Below, one piece after another: positions 8,469 to 15,927 of a DNA stretch of 64,000 bases. Position 1 is the stretch's first letter, and every line of letters begins with the position of its first letter. A program made the position numbers and the translations under genes. This DNA is from Stutzerimonas stutzeri (GTDB taxonomy: Bacteria; Pseudomonadota; Gammaproteobacteria; Pseudomonadales; Pseudomonadaceae). The notes beneath the pieces are model-generated. The model had not been told where the DNA came from. It saw nothing but the letters and a program-made list of their open reading frames with translations, and did not search any database. The stretch spans positions 78,672-142,671 of the forward strand of contig NZ_JYHV01000013.1 of NCBI RefSeq assembly GCF_000952685.1, given 5' to 3'.

Positions 8469-9107
8469 ATGAGTAGCTTACGGACAGCAGTACCCGTGAT
8501 AGTGATGACCACCGTCCTGGCCGGCTGTGCAGGGGTGCAGAAACAGGATTGGCCCACCTGTGCGGCTGTTGGTGGCGTGAGCGGCGCCGCATTGGGCGCA
8601 ATAGAAAGCAGTACCTATGCTGGATACGGCGCGTTGATCGGCGGCGGTATGGCAGCAGCTTACTGCTGGGCCAACGGTACCGAACAGGAAACCGTCGCTA
8701 TGGTCGAGACCGTCGAGCCGACCCCTGTTGCCGAGCCGGAGCCCGAGCCCATGGCAGAGCCTGTTCGCGTCGAGCTAGACGTCAAGTTTGACTTCGATCG
8801 TGCGGAGGTCAAACAGGACAGCATGGCCGATATCAAGGATCTGGCAGACTTCATGAAGCAATACGGGCAGACGTCGACTGTGGTTGAAGGACACACCGAC
8901 TCGGTGGGTACCGATGCATACAACCAGCGTCTATCCGAGCGTCGTGCCAATGCCGTGCGTGATGTGCTGGTCAATCAGTACGGCCTGGAAGCAAGCCGTG
9001 TCGACTCGGTCGGCTACGGCGAGTCCCGTCCGGTTGCAGACAACTCGACGGATGAAGGCCGCGCCATCAACCGCCGTGTAGAAGCCGAGGTTGAAGCGCG
9101 TCCATGA
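8469..9107 (+). CDS. OmpA-family outer-membrane lipoprotein
   Basis: 212 residues. The signal peptide ends in a lipobox VLAGC with the lipidated Cys at 20, followed by a glycine-rich hydrophobic segment (about 32-62, VGGVSGAALGAI) like a glycine zipper. A proline/glutamate spacer (PVAEPEPEPMAEP) leads to an OmpA C-terminal peptidoglycan-binding domain (about 100-210) with VVEGHTDSVGTDAYNQRLSE and RAINRRVE. It should anchor the outer membrane to peptidoglycan. Ribosome site AGGAGG is strong, 9 bases before ATG. Own terminator follows. It is similar in layout to P. aeruginosa PA1041. Confidence 0.85.
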   Translation: MSSLRTAVPVIVMTTVLAGCAGVQKQDWPTCAAVGGVSGAALGAIESSTYAGYGALIGGGMAAAYCWANGTEQETVAMVETVEPTPVAEPEPEPMAEPVRVELDVKFDFDRAEVKQDSMADIKDLADFMKQYGQTSTVVEGHTDSVGTDAYNQRLSERRANAVRDVLVNQYGLEASRVDSVGYGESRPVADNSTDEGRAINRRVEAEVEARP

Positions 9108-9122
9108 TGGGATGCTGAAACG

Positions 9123-9152
9123 AAAGCCGGGCTTTTTAGCCCGGCTTTTTTT
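9123..9152 (+). terminator. Rho-independent terminator after OmpA-family gene
   Basis: Perfect GCCGGGCT/AGCCCGGC stem with a TTTT loop and a TTTTTTT tail. Confidence 0.92.
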
Positions 9153-9172
9153 GCGCTGCCGATCCTCCCTGG

Positions 9173-9637
9173 TCAGAACAGAGGGCGAGCACTGGCCAGC
9201 GCTACGACCAACAGTCCCAGCAACAGATTGATACCCACGAGTCGGCGGATCTTCCCTAGCGCTGCGCCGCCTTCCGGCCAATTCTGCGCGGCGATTGCGC
9301 GCTTGAGCTCAGTCAACTGCAGCAGCTGAATGCGCAGGAAAAGCGCCAGCATCACCAAAAATATTCCGGTCATGATGTGTACATAGCGGGGCGCCGCATT
9401 CAGACCGTCGAAGCGCATGTGCCACATGCCGATACCGCTGATCGGCAATATCAACACCGTGACCCAGACCCATTTGAAGAAACGGCGAAACACCTCGGCC
9501 CAGAGTTTAAGTCGTTCGGGTGCCTGCAGCTCGGAGACGGCGGCGGGGCGTAGCACCATCCAGGCGAAGAACATGCCGCCGACCCAAATCACGGCGGCCA
9601 GGACATGGAGTGAATAGGGCAGAGCGAAGGCGGTCAT
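9173..9637 (-). CDS. CopD-like four-helix membrane protein
   Basis: 154 residues from ATG 9637, chosen over an upstream in-frame ATG at 9688 by the GGAGA site 7-11 bases before it and by the immediate first helix (LHVLAAVIWVGGMFFAWM). About four membrane helices are visible. The H-x-x-x-x-x-W-V-G-G opening and later histidines (MWHMRF, YVHIMTG) are typical of CopD-domain proteins, which may bind heme or copper in the inner membrane. No copper-resistance genes are nearby. Role unknown. Confidence 0.7.
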   Translation of the reverse strand: MTAFALPYSLHVLAAVIWVGGMFFAWMVLRPAAVSELQAPERLKLWAEVFRRFFKWVWVTVLILPISGIGMWHMRFDGLNAAPRYVHIMTGIFLVMLALFLRIQLLQLTELKRAIAAQNWPEGGAALGKIRRLVGINLLLGLLVVALASARPLF

Positions 9638-9723
9638 GGGAAATCTCCGGTGGCGATTGAAGAAACGCGCGCTATCATAGCCACCCACTTGAAATACTGA
9701 AAATATATACAGCTTCCGCGCCC

Positions 9724-11868
9724 ATGCTCAGCACCGAACTCAAGTCCCAGATCCAGGGCGCCTACTCTCGATTTCTCGACGCCAAAGGTCTCAAACCCCG
9801 CTATGGCCAGCGCCTTATGATTGCTGAAGTGGCGAAAGTCCTGGGTGCGATCAAGGCTGACGACGAAGGTCGACGAGATGGGGAGCCTGCAGTGGTCGCG
9901 GTCGAGGCCGGGACGGGTACCGGCAAGACGGTTGCCTACAGTCTAGCGGCCATTCCCACGGCGAAGGCCGCCGGCAAGCGTCTGGTGATCGCGACGGCAA
10001 CCGTCGCGCTACAGGAGCAGATCGTGCACAAGGATCTGCCCGACCTGATGCGCAACAGCGGTCTGAACTTCTCCTTCGCCCTGGCCAAAGGCCGCGGGCG
10101 CTATCTGTGCCTGTCCAAGCTCGATGTCTTGCTGCAAGAAGGCCAGGCGCAGAGCGCCACTGCTCAGCTGTTCGAAGAGGAAGGCTTTCGCATCGACGTG
10201 GACGAGCGCAGCGAGAAGCTGTTCGGCAGCATGATCGAGAAGCTTGCCGGCAACCGTTGGGACGGCGATCGCGACAGTTGGCCTGAAGAGCTTGCCGACC
10301 CGGATTGGGCCCGTCTGACCACTGACCACAGTCAATGCACCGGCCGCCACTGCCCCAATTTCCAGCAATGTGCGTTCTACAAGGCGCGCGAGGGCATGAC
10401 CAAGGTCGATGTCATCGTCACCAATCACGACATGGTGCTCGCTGACCTGGCGCTGGGCGGTGGGGCGGTACTGCCGGATCCGCGCGACACCCTCTATGTG
10501 TTCGATGAAGGCCATCACCTGCCGGACAAGGCCATCGGCCATTTCGCCCACTTCACGCGGCTGCGCTCCACCGCGGATTGGCTGGCGCAGGTCGAAAAGA
10601 ATCTGACCAAGCTGCTCGCCCAGCATCCGCTACCAGGCGACCTCGGCCGGCTGATCGAGGCGGTGCCTGAAATCGCTCGTGATCTGCGCAGCCAACAGCA
10701 ATTCATGTTCAGCGCCTGCGAGCAGCTGGCCGATTTCAAGGCCGGGGAAGACATGGAAGGCCGCGAGCGGCCACGACACCGTTTTGTCGGCGGCGTGGTA
10801 CCCGAGCACCTGATCGAACTGGGCGTCGAGCTGAAAAAGGGCTTTGCCAAGCTCAACGACCTGTTCACGCGACTCACCGAGCTGCTCAAGGAGGCGATGG
10901 ATGGCGAAGCGGGGGTCGGCATTGCCAGTCACCAGGCAGAGGAGTGGTATCCGTTGTTTGGCAGCCTGCTGACCCGGGCGCAAGGCAACTGGGAGCTGTG
11001 GACGGCCTTTACCGCCGACGACCCCCAGGACAGCCCGCCGATGGCGCGCTGGCTCACGTTGGCCGAAGGTGGGGCGCTGTTCGATATCGAAGTCAATGCC
11101 AGCCCGATCCTGGCGGCCGAGACGCTGCGGCGCAATCTGTGGAATGTCTGCTACGGCGCACTGGTGACTTCGGCGACGCTCACCGCGCTCAACAGCTTCG
11201 ATCGATATCGCATGCGTGCCGGTTTGCCGCGCTGCGCGATCACCGCAGTGGTGCCTAGCCCGTTTCATCACGCCGACGCCGGTGTGCTGCGAGTGCCCAA
11301 TCTCAATGCTGATCCACGCGATGCGGCGGCGCATACGGCAGCGATCACGCGCGATCTGCCTGAGCTGGTCGAAGCCTCGCGTGGCACGCTGGTGCTGTTC
11401 TCATCGCGCAAGCAGATGCAGGACGTATTCGACGGGCTGGAGCGCGACTGGCGTCGGCGGGTACTGATTCAAGGCAATCTGTCCAAGCAGGAAACGTTGA
11501 ACAAGCACAAGGCGCGTGTGGATGACGGCGAAAAGAGCGTGCTGTTCGGGCTCGCCAGCTTCGCCGAAGGCGTGGATCTTCCGGGCGCCTACTGCGAACA
11601 CGTGGTGATCGCCAAGATCCCCTTCGCGGTACCCGACGATCCGGTGGAAGCAGCGCTGGCCGAATGGATCGAGGCGCGGGGCGGCAATCCCTTCATGGAA
11701 ATCGCCGTACCCGATGCATCGTTGCGTCTGGTTCAGGCCTGTGGGCGACTGCTACGTACCGAGGAGGATCGCGGCACCATCACGTTGCTCGATCGCCGGG
11801 TCGTCACTCAGCGCTACGGCAAGGCCATTCTCAATGCTTTGCCGCCGTTTCGACGTGAGATCGGTTAG
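9724..11868 (+). CDS. dinG: ATP-dependent DNA helicase DinG
   Basis: 714 residues, the usual length. XPD-like superfamily 2 helicase that unwinds DNA 5' to 3', resolves R-loops and forked structures and supports replication through transcribed genes. Walker A EAGTGTGKT (61-69), Walker B VFDEGHH (about 260) and motif VI VQACGRLLRTEEDRG near the C-terminus are present. Four cysteines for the 4Fe-4S cluster are seen in YLCLS and QCTGRHCPNFQQC, so the redox-sensitive cluster should be intact. Divergent from the CopD-like gene. In E. coli dinG is LexA-regulated; I do not see a clear LexA box in the 86-base gap. Confidence 0.95.
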   Translation: MLSTELKSQIQGAYSRFLDAKGLKPRYGQRLMIAEVAKVLGAIKADDEGRRDGEPAVVAVEAGTGTGKTVAYSLAAIPTAKAAGKRLVIATATVALQEQIVHKDLPDLMRNSGLNFSFALAKGRGRYLCLSKLDVLLQEGQAQSATAQLFEEEGFRIDVDERSEKLFGSMIEKLAGNRWDGDRDSWPEELADPDWARLTTDHSQCTGRHCPNFQQCAFYKAREGMTKVDVIVTNHDMVLADLALGGGAVLPDPRDTLYVFDEGHHLPDKAIGHFAHFTRLRSTADWLAQVEKNLTKLLAQHPLPGDLGRLIEAVPEIARDLRSQQQFMFSACEQLADFKAGEDMEGRERPRHRFVGGVVPEHLIELGVELKKGFAKLNDLFTRLTELLKEAMDGEAGVGIASHQAEEWYPLFGSLLTRAQGNWELWTAFTADDPQDSPPMARWLTLAEGGALFDIEVNASPILAAETLRRNLWNVCYGALVTSATLTALNSFDRYRMRAGLPRCAITAVVPSPFHHADAGVLRVPNLNADPRDAAAHTAAITRDLPELVEASRGTLVLFSSRKQMQDVFDGLERDWRRRVLIQGNLSKQETLNKHKARVDDGEKSVLFGLASFAEGVDLPGAYCEHVVIAKIPFAVPDDPVEAALAEWIEARGGNPFMEIAVPDASLRLVQACGRLLRTEEDRGTITLLDRRVVTQRYGKAILNALPPFRREIG

Positions 11869-12007
11869 CAAGTTACGCGTCGGCCCGCCCGCCGCATGCA
11901 TCGCTATTCAGACGATTAATGATCCGGCAATCGATGACGGGTTTGTTTTCATGATCCGGTGCGGCTGAAACAATGCATCGATCAATACCTAAGCGAGAGG
12001 CGCGAGC

Positions 12008-13156
12008 GTGCAGATCCAGGGATATTTCGATCTTCGTTTCGAGGCAGTCAAAGAAGCGTTCAGTGACCTGTTCGAGCAAACCCAGCAGCGTGGCGCCGCG
12101 GTCTGCGTGAAGGTTGGTGGCGAAACTGTCGTCGATCTCTGGGCAGGCGTAGCCGATAACGCCGGTGAGCAGGCCTGGCAGAGCGATACGCTGGTCAATC
12201 TGTTCTCCTGCACCAAGACCTTTACCGCGGTGGCTGCCCTGCAGTTGGTCGGCGAAGGCAAGCTGCAGCTGGACGAGCCGGTGGCGCGGCTTTGGCCTGA
12301 GTTCGCCGCCAACGGCAAGCAGGCGATTACGCTACGGCAGCTGCTCAGTCATCAGGCCGGGCTGCCCGCCATTCGTCAGCCGCTTCCCCCGGAAGCGTTG
12401 TACGACTGGGACGTGATGACCGCGGCGCTGGCCGCCGAGGCTCCTTGGTGGATGCCGGGCGACGGTCATGGCTACGCCGCGATCACCTATGGATGGCTAC
12501 TCGGTGAGCTGATCCGTCGCGCCGATGGACGTGAGCCGGGGGAGGCAATCGTCGCGCGTACCGCTCGGCCCTTGGACCTGGACTTCCATCTCGGTCTGGC
12601 CGATTCCGAATTCGACCGTGTCGGATACCTGACCCGGCAGAAGAACAACTTCGGCGATGCGGCTGCCCAGCGCGTATTCAAGGCGTTGACCGGGGATCCG
12701 CAGTCGCTGACTGCGCGCGCCTTCACCAATCCGCCGTCGATCATGAACAGCGCCAACAAACCTGAGTGGCGTCGGATGGCACAGCCCGCGGCCAATGGTC
12801 ATGGCAATGCACGCGCGTTGGCGGGCTTCTATGATGGGCTGCTACGCGGCGAGCTGCTCGATTACGACCTATTGACCGAGATGACGCGCGAACACTGCCT
12901 CGGCGAGGACCGCACTTTGCTCAGTCGCACACGTTTCGCGTTGGGCTGTTGGCTGGATCAGCCGGAGGTGGAAAACGCGACCTTCGCGATGGGTCCCGCC
13001 GCCTTCGGTCATCCGGGGGCGGGTGGTTGCATTGGTTTCGCTGATCCGCAACGTGATCTGGCGTTCGGTTATGTCACCAATACGCTTGGTCCCTATGTTC
13101 TGATGGATCCACGCCCGCAAGCGTTGGCGCGGGTCGTAAAAGCCTGCCTGGGTTGA
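12008..13156 (+). CDS. Serine hydrolase, class C beta-lactamase/EstB type
   Basis: 382 residues, GTG start with GAGAGG upstream. Beta-lactamase fold (family VIII esterase/transpeptidase-like). Catalytic S-x-x-K is FSCTKTF (about 66-72); the second element is ITYGWLLGE (Tyr about 160), and the KTG position is replaced by HPGAGG, as in EstB-type esterases. No signal peptide is seen, so it is probably cytoplasmic and more likely an esterase or amidohydrolase than a true beta-lactamase. It has a 139-base leader with no clear promoter. Substrate unknown. Confidence 0.8.
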   Translation: MQIQGYFDLRFEAVKEAFSDLFEQTQQRGAAVCVKVGGETVVDLWAGVADNAGEQAWQSDTLVNLFSCTKTFTAVAALQLVGEGKLQLDEPVARLWPEFAANGKQAITLRQLLSHQAGLPAIRQPLPPEALYDWDVMTAALAAEAPWWMPGDGHGYAAITYGWLLGELIRRADGREPGEAIVARTARPLDLDFHLGLADSEFDRVGYLTRQKNNFGDAAAQRVFKALTGDPQSLTARAFTNPPSIMNSANKPEWRRMAQPAANGHGNARALAGFYDGLLRGELLDYDLLTEMTREHCLGEDRTLLSRTRFALGCWLDQPEVENATFAMGPAAFGHPGAGGCIGFADPQRDLAFGYVTNTLGPYVLMDPRPQALARVVKACLG

Positions 13157-13294
13157 ACCGCTCGTCTGTTCGCCATGGAGGGACTTTTCATAACAATGAC
13201 CTGCGTCCACAATTTGAGACAAATCCTTGCTTAAGCTCGTTGCCTGCTCCGCGCGGCTTGTATTCGCAAATTCACCTTTCACGGAACCTGGCTC

Positions 13295-13924
13295 ATGAAC
13301 CTGCTGAAAAAAAGCGCCTCCTTTATTCTCTGCATGGTCATTGCCGGCTGTAGCTCCAATAGCGACAAGCCGACCGAAGTAGCCGTTGTGCCAGAACCCG
13401 TGATTGATCCTGCCTGGGCGGATAATTATGAGTCCCGATTGCGTGATGCCTTGAAAGACAGTCGTTTCGAGCTTGAGCGTCGCGAAGGCATGCTGGTAGT
13501 CACCGCGCCTGTCGACGCATCGTTCAACCCGGACCGCCCTGGCATGTTGCTGCCTGTGACGCTCGGCCCCATCAGTCGAGTGGCGAAATTGGTGGAAGGT
13601 GACGAGAAAACCGCTGTGGTCGTGCTGGGACATGCCGACAGTACCGGATCGGCCGATATCAACCGTGACATCAGCCGTCAACGTGCCGGCGCGGTAGCGG
13701 CGATCTTCCGCCTCAGCGGTTTGAAGCACGACCGGCTGCGCATTCGCGGGCTGGGCTCCGATCTGCCGCGGGCCTCGAATGAAAATGAAGAAGGTCGTGC
13801 GCTGAATCGTCGTGTCGAAATGGTTCTGGCGCCACAGCCGACTCTTCTGACCTTGATTGCCCAGTACAGCGAGGCGCCCAAATCGACTCAAGTGGCCGCT
13901 GCAGAGGTAACCAAAGCCAAGTAA
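13295..13924 (+). CDS. OmpA-family lipoprotein
   Basis: 209 residues. The signal peptide has lipobox VIAGC, Cys 19. A divergent first half (about 45-85, DALKDSRFELERREGMLVV) precedes an OmpA-like domain with VVLGHADSTGSADINRDIS and RALNRRVEMVL (about 108-175) and a short C-terminal tail rich in Ala and Lys. The peptidoglycan-binding Asp and Arg of the domain are present, so it should attach an outer-membrane lipid anchor to the cell wall. It resembles PA1048 and is the second such lipoprotein in 5 kb. It is separate from its neighbours; ATG 13295 has a GGAA site. Confidence 0.8.
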   Translation: MNLLKKSASFILCMVIAGCSSNSDKPTEVAVVPEPVIDPAWADNYESRLRDALKDSRFELERREGMLVVTAPVDASFNPDRPGMLLPVTLGPISRVAKLVEGDEKTAVVVLGHADSTGSADINRDISRQRAGAVAAIFRLSGLKHDRLRIRGLGSDLPRASNENEEGRALNRRVEMVLAPQPTLLTLIAQYSEAPKSTQVAAAEVTKAK

Positions 13925-14026
13925 GACAGACTGAATCTGCTGCGATGGCTTGTTTTGCGTTGCGTCAAGTTGGGCTCGCGACCAAACGGGTACCCTCAGG
14001 CTTCGACTGTTTCAGGAATTGCTGCG

Positions 14027-14677
14027 ATGACCCAGACCTTGGCCGATATGCGCCGCGACTACACTCGTGAAGGCCTCAGTGAGGCGAACGCACCCGATGA
14101 GCCCTTCGCGCTCTTTCGCCAGTGGTTCGCAGATGCGGTACAGACGGAGCAGCTTCCGGTCGAACCCAACGCCATGACCCTGGCCACAGTGGATGCCGAA
14201 GGGCGTCCGCATTGTCGTGTACTTTTGCTTAAGGCGCTGGACGAGCGCGGCTTCACGTTCTTCAGCAACTATGACAGTGCCAAGGCGGAGCAGATGCAGG
14301 CCTGTCCGTTCGCCGCAATGACCTTCTTCTGGCCGAGCCTTGAACGCCAGGTGCGCATCGAAGGACAGGTCGAGAAAGTCAGTGCTGCCGAGTCGGATGC
14401 CTATTATCAGGTGCGGCCGCTGGGCAGCCGTCTGGGTGCCTGGGCGTCACCGCAGAGCCAGGTTATTCGTGATCGGGCCGAACTCGAGCGATTGCTCGCC
14501 GAAACCGAACAGCGCTTCCTGGACCAGATGCCACATTGTCCGCCTCACTGGGGTGGCTACCGCTTGCTGCCGGAGCGAATGGAGTTCTGGCAGGGCCGTC
14601 CCAGTCGTCTCCATGATCGACTCAATTATCGACGCGTCGCCGCCAGCACCTGGCAGCGCGAGAGGCTGGCGCCCTGA
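14027..14677 (+). CDS. pdxH: Pyridoxamine/pyridoxine 5'-phosphate oxidase
   Basis: 216 residues from ATG 14027, with AGGAA 9 bases before it; a longer frame to 13955 lacks support. FMN-dependent oxidase that makes pyridoxal 5'-phosphate from PNP or PMP using oxygen, the last step of vitamin B6 synthesis and salvage. FMN-binding [18 protein letters not shown] (about 63-80), [19 protein letters not shown] (about 126-144) and C-terminal RPSRLHDR and WQRERLAP match the family. It is followed by a long hairpin (14708-14738) and a convergent small gene. Confidence 0.95.
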   Translation: MTQTLADMRRDYTREGLSEANAPDEPFALFRQWFADAVQTEQLPVEPNAMTLATVDAEGRPHCRVLLLKALDERGFTFFSNYDSAKAEQMQACPFAAMTFFWPSLERQVRIEGQVEKVSAAESDAYYQVRPLGSRLGAWASPQSQVIRDRAELERLLAETEQRFLDQMPHCPPHWGGYRLLPERMEFWQGRPSRLHDRLNYRRVAASTWQRERLAP

Positions 14678-14707
14678 TTCGTTGAGAGGGAGCGGGACAT
14701 CGCTGAG

Positions 14708-14738
14708 GTCATGGTAAGGGACCGTCCTTTATCATGAC
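14708..14738 (+). other. 31-base near-perfect hairpin after pdxH
   Basis: Two 15-base arms match at 13 positions. Both exceptions are G-T in the + orientation, so they become G-U pairs in a rightward RNA but C-A mismatches in a leftward one. No T-run follows. It abuts the stop codon of the convergent small membrane-protein gene. It is likely an RNA 3'-end structure for pdxH. Confidence 0.55.
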
Positions 14739-14739
14739 G

Positions 14740-14976
14740 TCACTTCGCGCTGTAACGCTCCAGGTCTCGTTCCAGCCAGCTCTGCAAATCTTTCCGTTTC
14801 ACGCGGGCCGCCTTTGCTGCCGCGAGCCGTTGCAGCGCCCATTCACGTTTCTTCGGATCGTTACCCGCCAGGGATAGCGCCAAATCCCGGTCGGCCCAGC
14901 GCCTGAAACGAACGAACAGCCAGGCATGGAAAACCAGTCCGGCCAGGGTGGTAACGGTGATGATGAAATAGTCCAT
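14740..14976 (-). CDS. Small single-pass membrane protein, unknown function
   Basis: 78 residues: an N-terminal hydrophobic helix (YFIITVTTLAGLVFHAWLFV, about 3-22), then a strongly basic and alpha-helical cytoplasmic tail (RFRRWADRDLALSLAG, RLAAAKAARVKRKDLQSW) ending in YSAK. The start at 14976 has ACGGAA upstream. I recognise it only as a conserved Pseudomonas hypothetical next to pdxH (cf. PA1050). The basic tail could bind nucleic acid or acidic lipid; nothing more can be said. Convergent with pdxH. Confidence 0.6.
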   Translation of the reverse strand: MDYFIITVTTLAGLVFHAWLFVRFRRWADRDLALSLAGNDPKKREWALQRLAAAKAARVKRKDLQSWLERDLERYSAK

Positions 14977-15016
14977 AACAAAATTCCGTGAAACAGCTCA
15001 GCGAGCGTCATGCATG

Positions 15017-15034
15017 CGAGGCGGGATCGCCTCG
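15017..15034. other. Small perfect hairpin in divergent intergenic region
   Basis: CGAGGCG-GGAT-CGCCTCG. It lies between the small membrane-protein gene and the glycine-zipper lipoprotein gene. No T-run on either side; purpose unknown. Confidence 0.35.
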
Positions 15035-15160
15035 GGTAAAGTAGGGTCCTAATTGGCACGAATGCTGAGTCAGGTCGAGGCCGCTGCCAAGCGTCTCTTA
15101 GCCGCAGGCGCCTGTTCAACGCGGTCGGGGATGAATATCTGTTTCCCAGGAGAGTACATC

Positions 15161-15622
15161 ATGCGCAACTCCTTTTTTGTGGCTTCCTTTACCGCTATGG
15201 CCTTGGCCGTAGGCGGCTGCACATCCAACCTCACCGGAGACTCCTATTCTCGTGACGAGGCGCGAACGGTGCAGACCGTCCGATACGGAACCATCGAGTC
15301 GCTACGTCCGGTCAAGCTCGAGGGTACGAAGACGCCGATTGGCAGTGGTGCCGGCGCGGTGGTGGGCGGTATCGCCGGTAGTGGCGTTGGTGGCGGGCGT
15401 GGTAGTGCGGTCGCAGCCGTAATCGGCGCTGTTGCAGGTGGCATGCTCGGCGCAGCGGCAGAAGAGGGCATCACGCGTGCACAGGGCGTCGAAATCACCG
15501 TGCGTGAGGACGACGGCAACATGCGCGCCTATGTTCAAGAGGTCGAGCCGAACCAGGTCTTTCGGGTCGGTCAGCGCGTACGCATCATGACGGTCAATGG
15601 CACCAGTCGCATTGCGCCCTGA
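15161..15622 (+). CDS. Glycine-zipper outer-membrane lipoprotein, SlyB/Pcp type
   Basis: 153 residues from ATG 15161, supported by AGGAGA 9 bases upstream and a signal peptide that starts there. Lipobox VGGC puts the lipidated Cys at 20. Residues about 60-105 form a glycine-zipper membrane segment (GAGAVVGGIAGSGVGGGRGS, then AVAGGMLGAAAEEG), followed by a small beta domain with VEITVREDDG and VGQRVRIMT, as in SlyB/Pcp-type lipoproteins that stabilise the outer membrane. In enterobacteria slyB belongs to PhoP; no such site is evident here. Similar in position to PA1053, just before the antiporter operon. Confidence 0.8.
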   Translation: MRNSFFVASFTAMALAVGGCTSNLTGDSYSRDEARTVQTVRYGTIESLRPVKLEGTKTPIGSGAGAVVGGIAGSGVGGGRGSAVAAVIGAVAGGMLGAAAEEGITRAQGVEITVREDDGNMRAYVQEVEPNQVFRVGQRVRIMTVNGTSRIAP

Positions 15623-15927
15623 AATGGCTTGCTTCGGTAGGCCAGCGACAGGTCTGTGATCTGAGGTCTTGCAACTATCTGCAGTTGCTACGGTGAGCAA
15701 ACGCAGGCGGCTGGTTGCACCGCTGCGTAGTGATATAGGCGTGGCCTGAGTACCGTCTGTTACGGTGGTTGGGCTGCGCCTTTTGTTTTTCGAAATACAT
15801 GAATTCATGACGTCGCTGCTATCGGTATGGATAATCGGCGCACACCGCCATGCCTGCTCGGGCTGAGATACGGTCGACCAAAGGATATAACCGCTGCGCG
15901 ACTGCGCGGCTCAAGGGGTTTTTGCTC
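15623..15927. other. Intergenic region before the antiporter operon
   Basis: About 300 bases with no gene I can support. It holds a short hairpin (GCAACT...AGTTGC, 15671-15688) without a T-run and presumably the promoter of the Mrp operon, but no convincing -35/-10 pair. A frame open from 15850 could extend the antiporter A subunit but encodes no family sequence. Confidence 0.4.

Noticed and set aside
12008..13156. Antibiotic-resistance beta-lactamase
   Set aside because: It has S-x-x-K but no signal peptide and the KTG is replaced by HPG, more like EstB esterases.
12869..13891. 340-codon minus-strand frame spanning the serine hydrolase end and an OmpA gene
   Set aside because: It crosses two genes and their gap; no recognisable protein.
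15850..15927. N-terminal extension of the antiporter A subunit
   Set aside because: The added residues are polar and basic, while the family starts with the first membrane helix at 15928.
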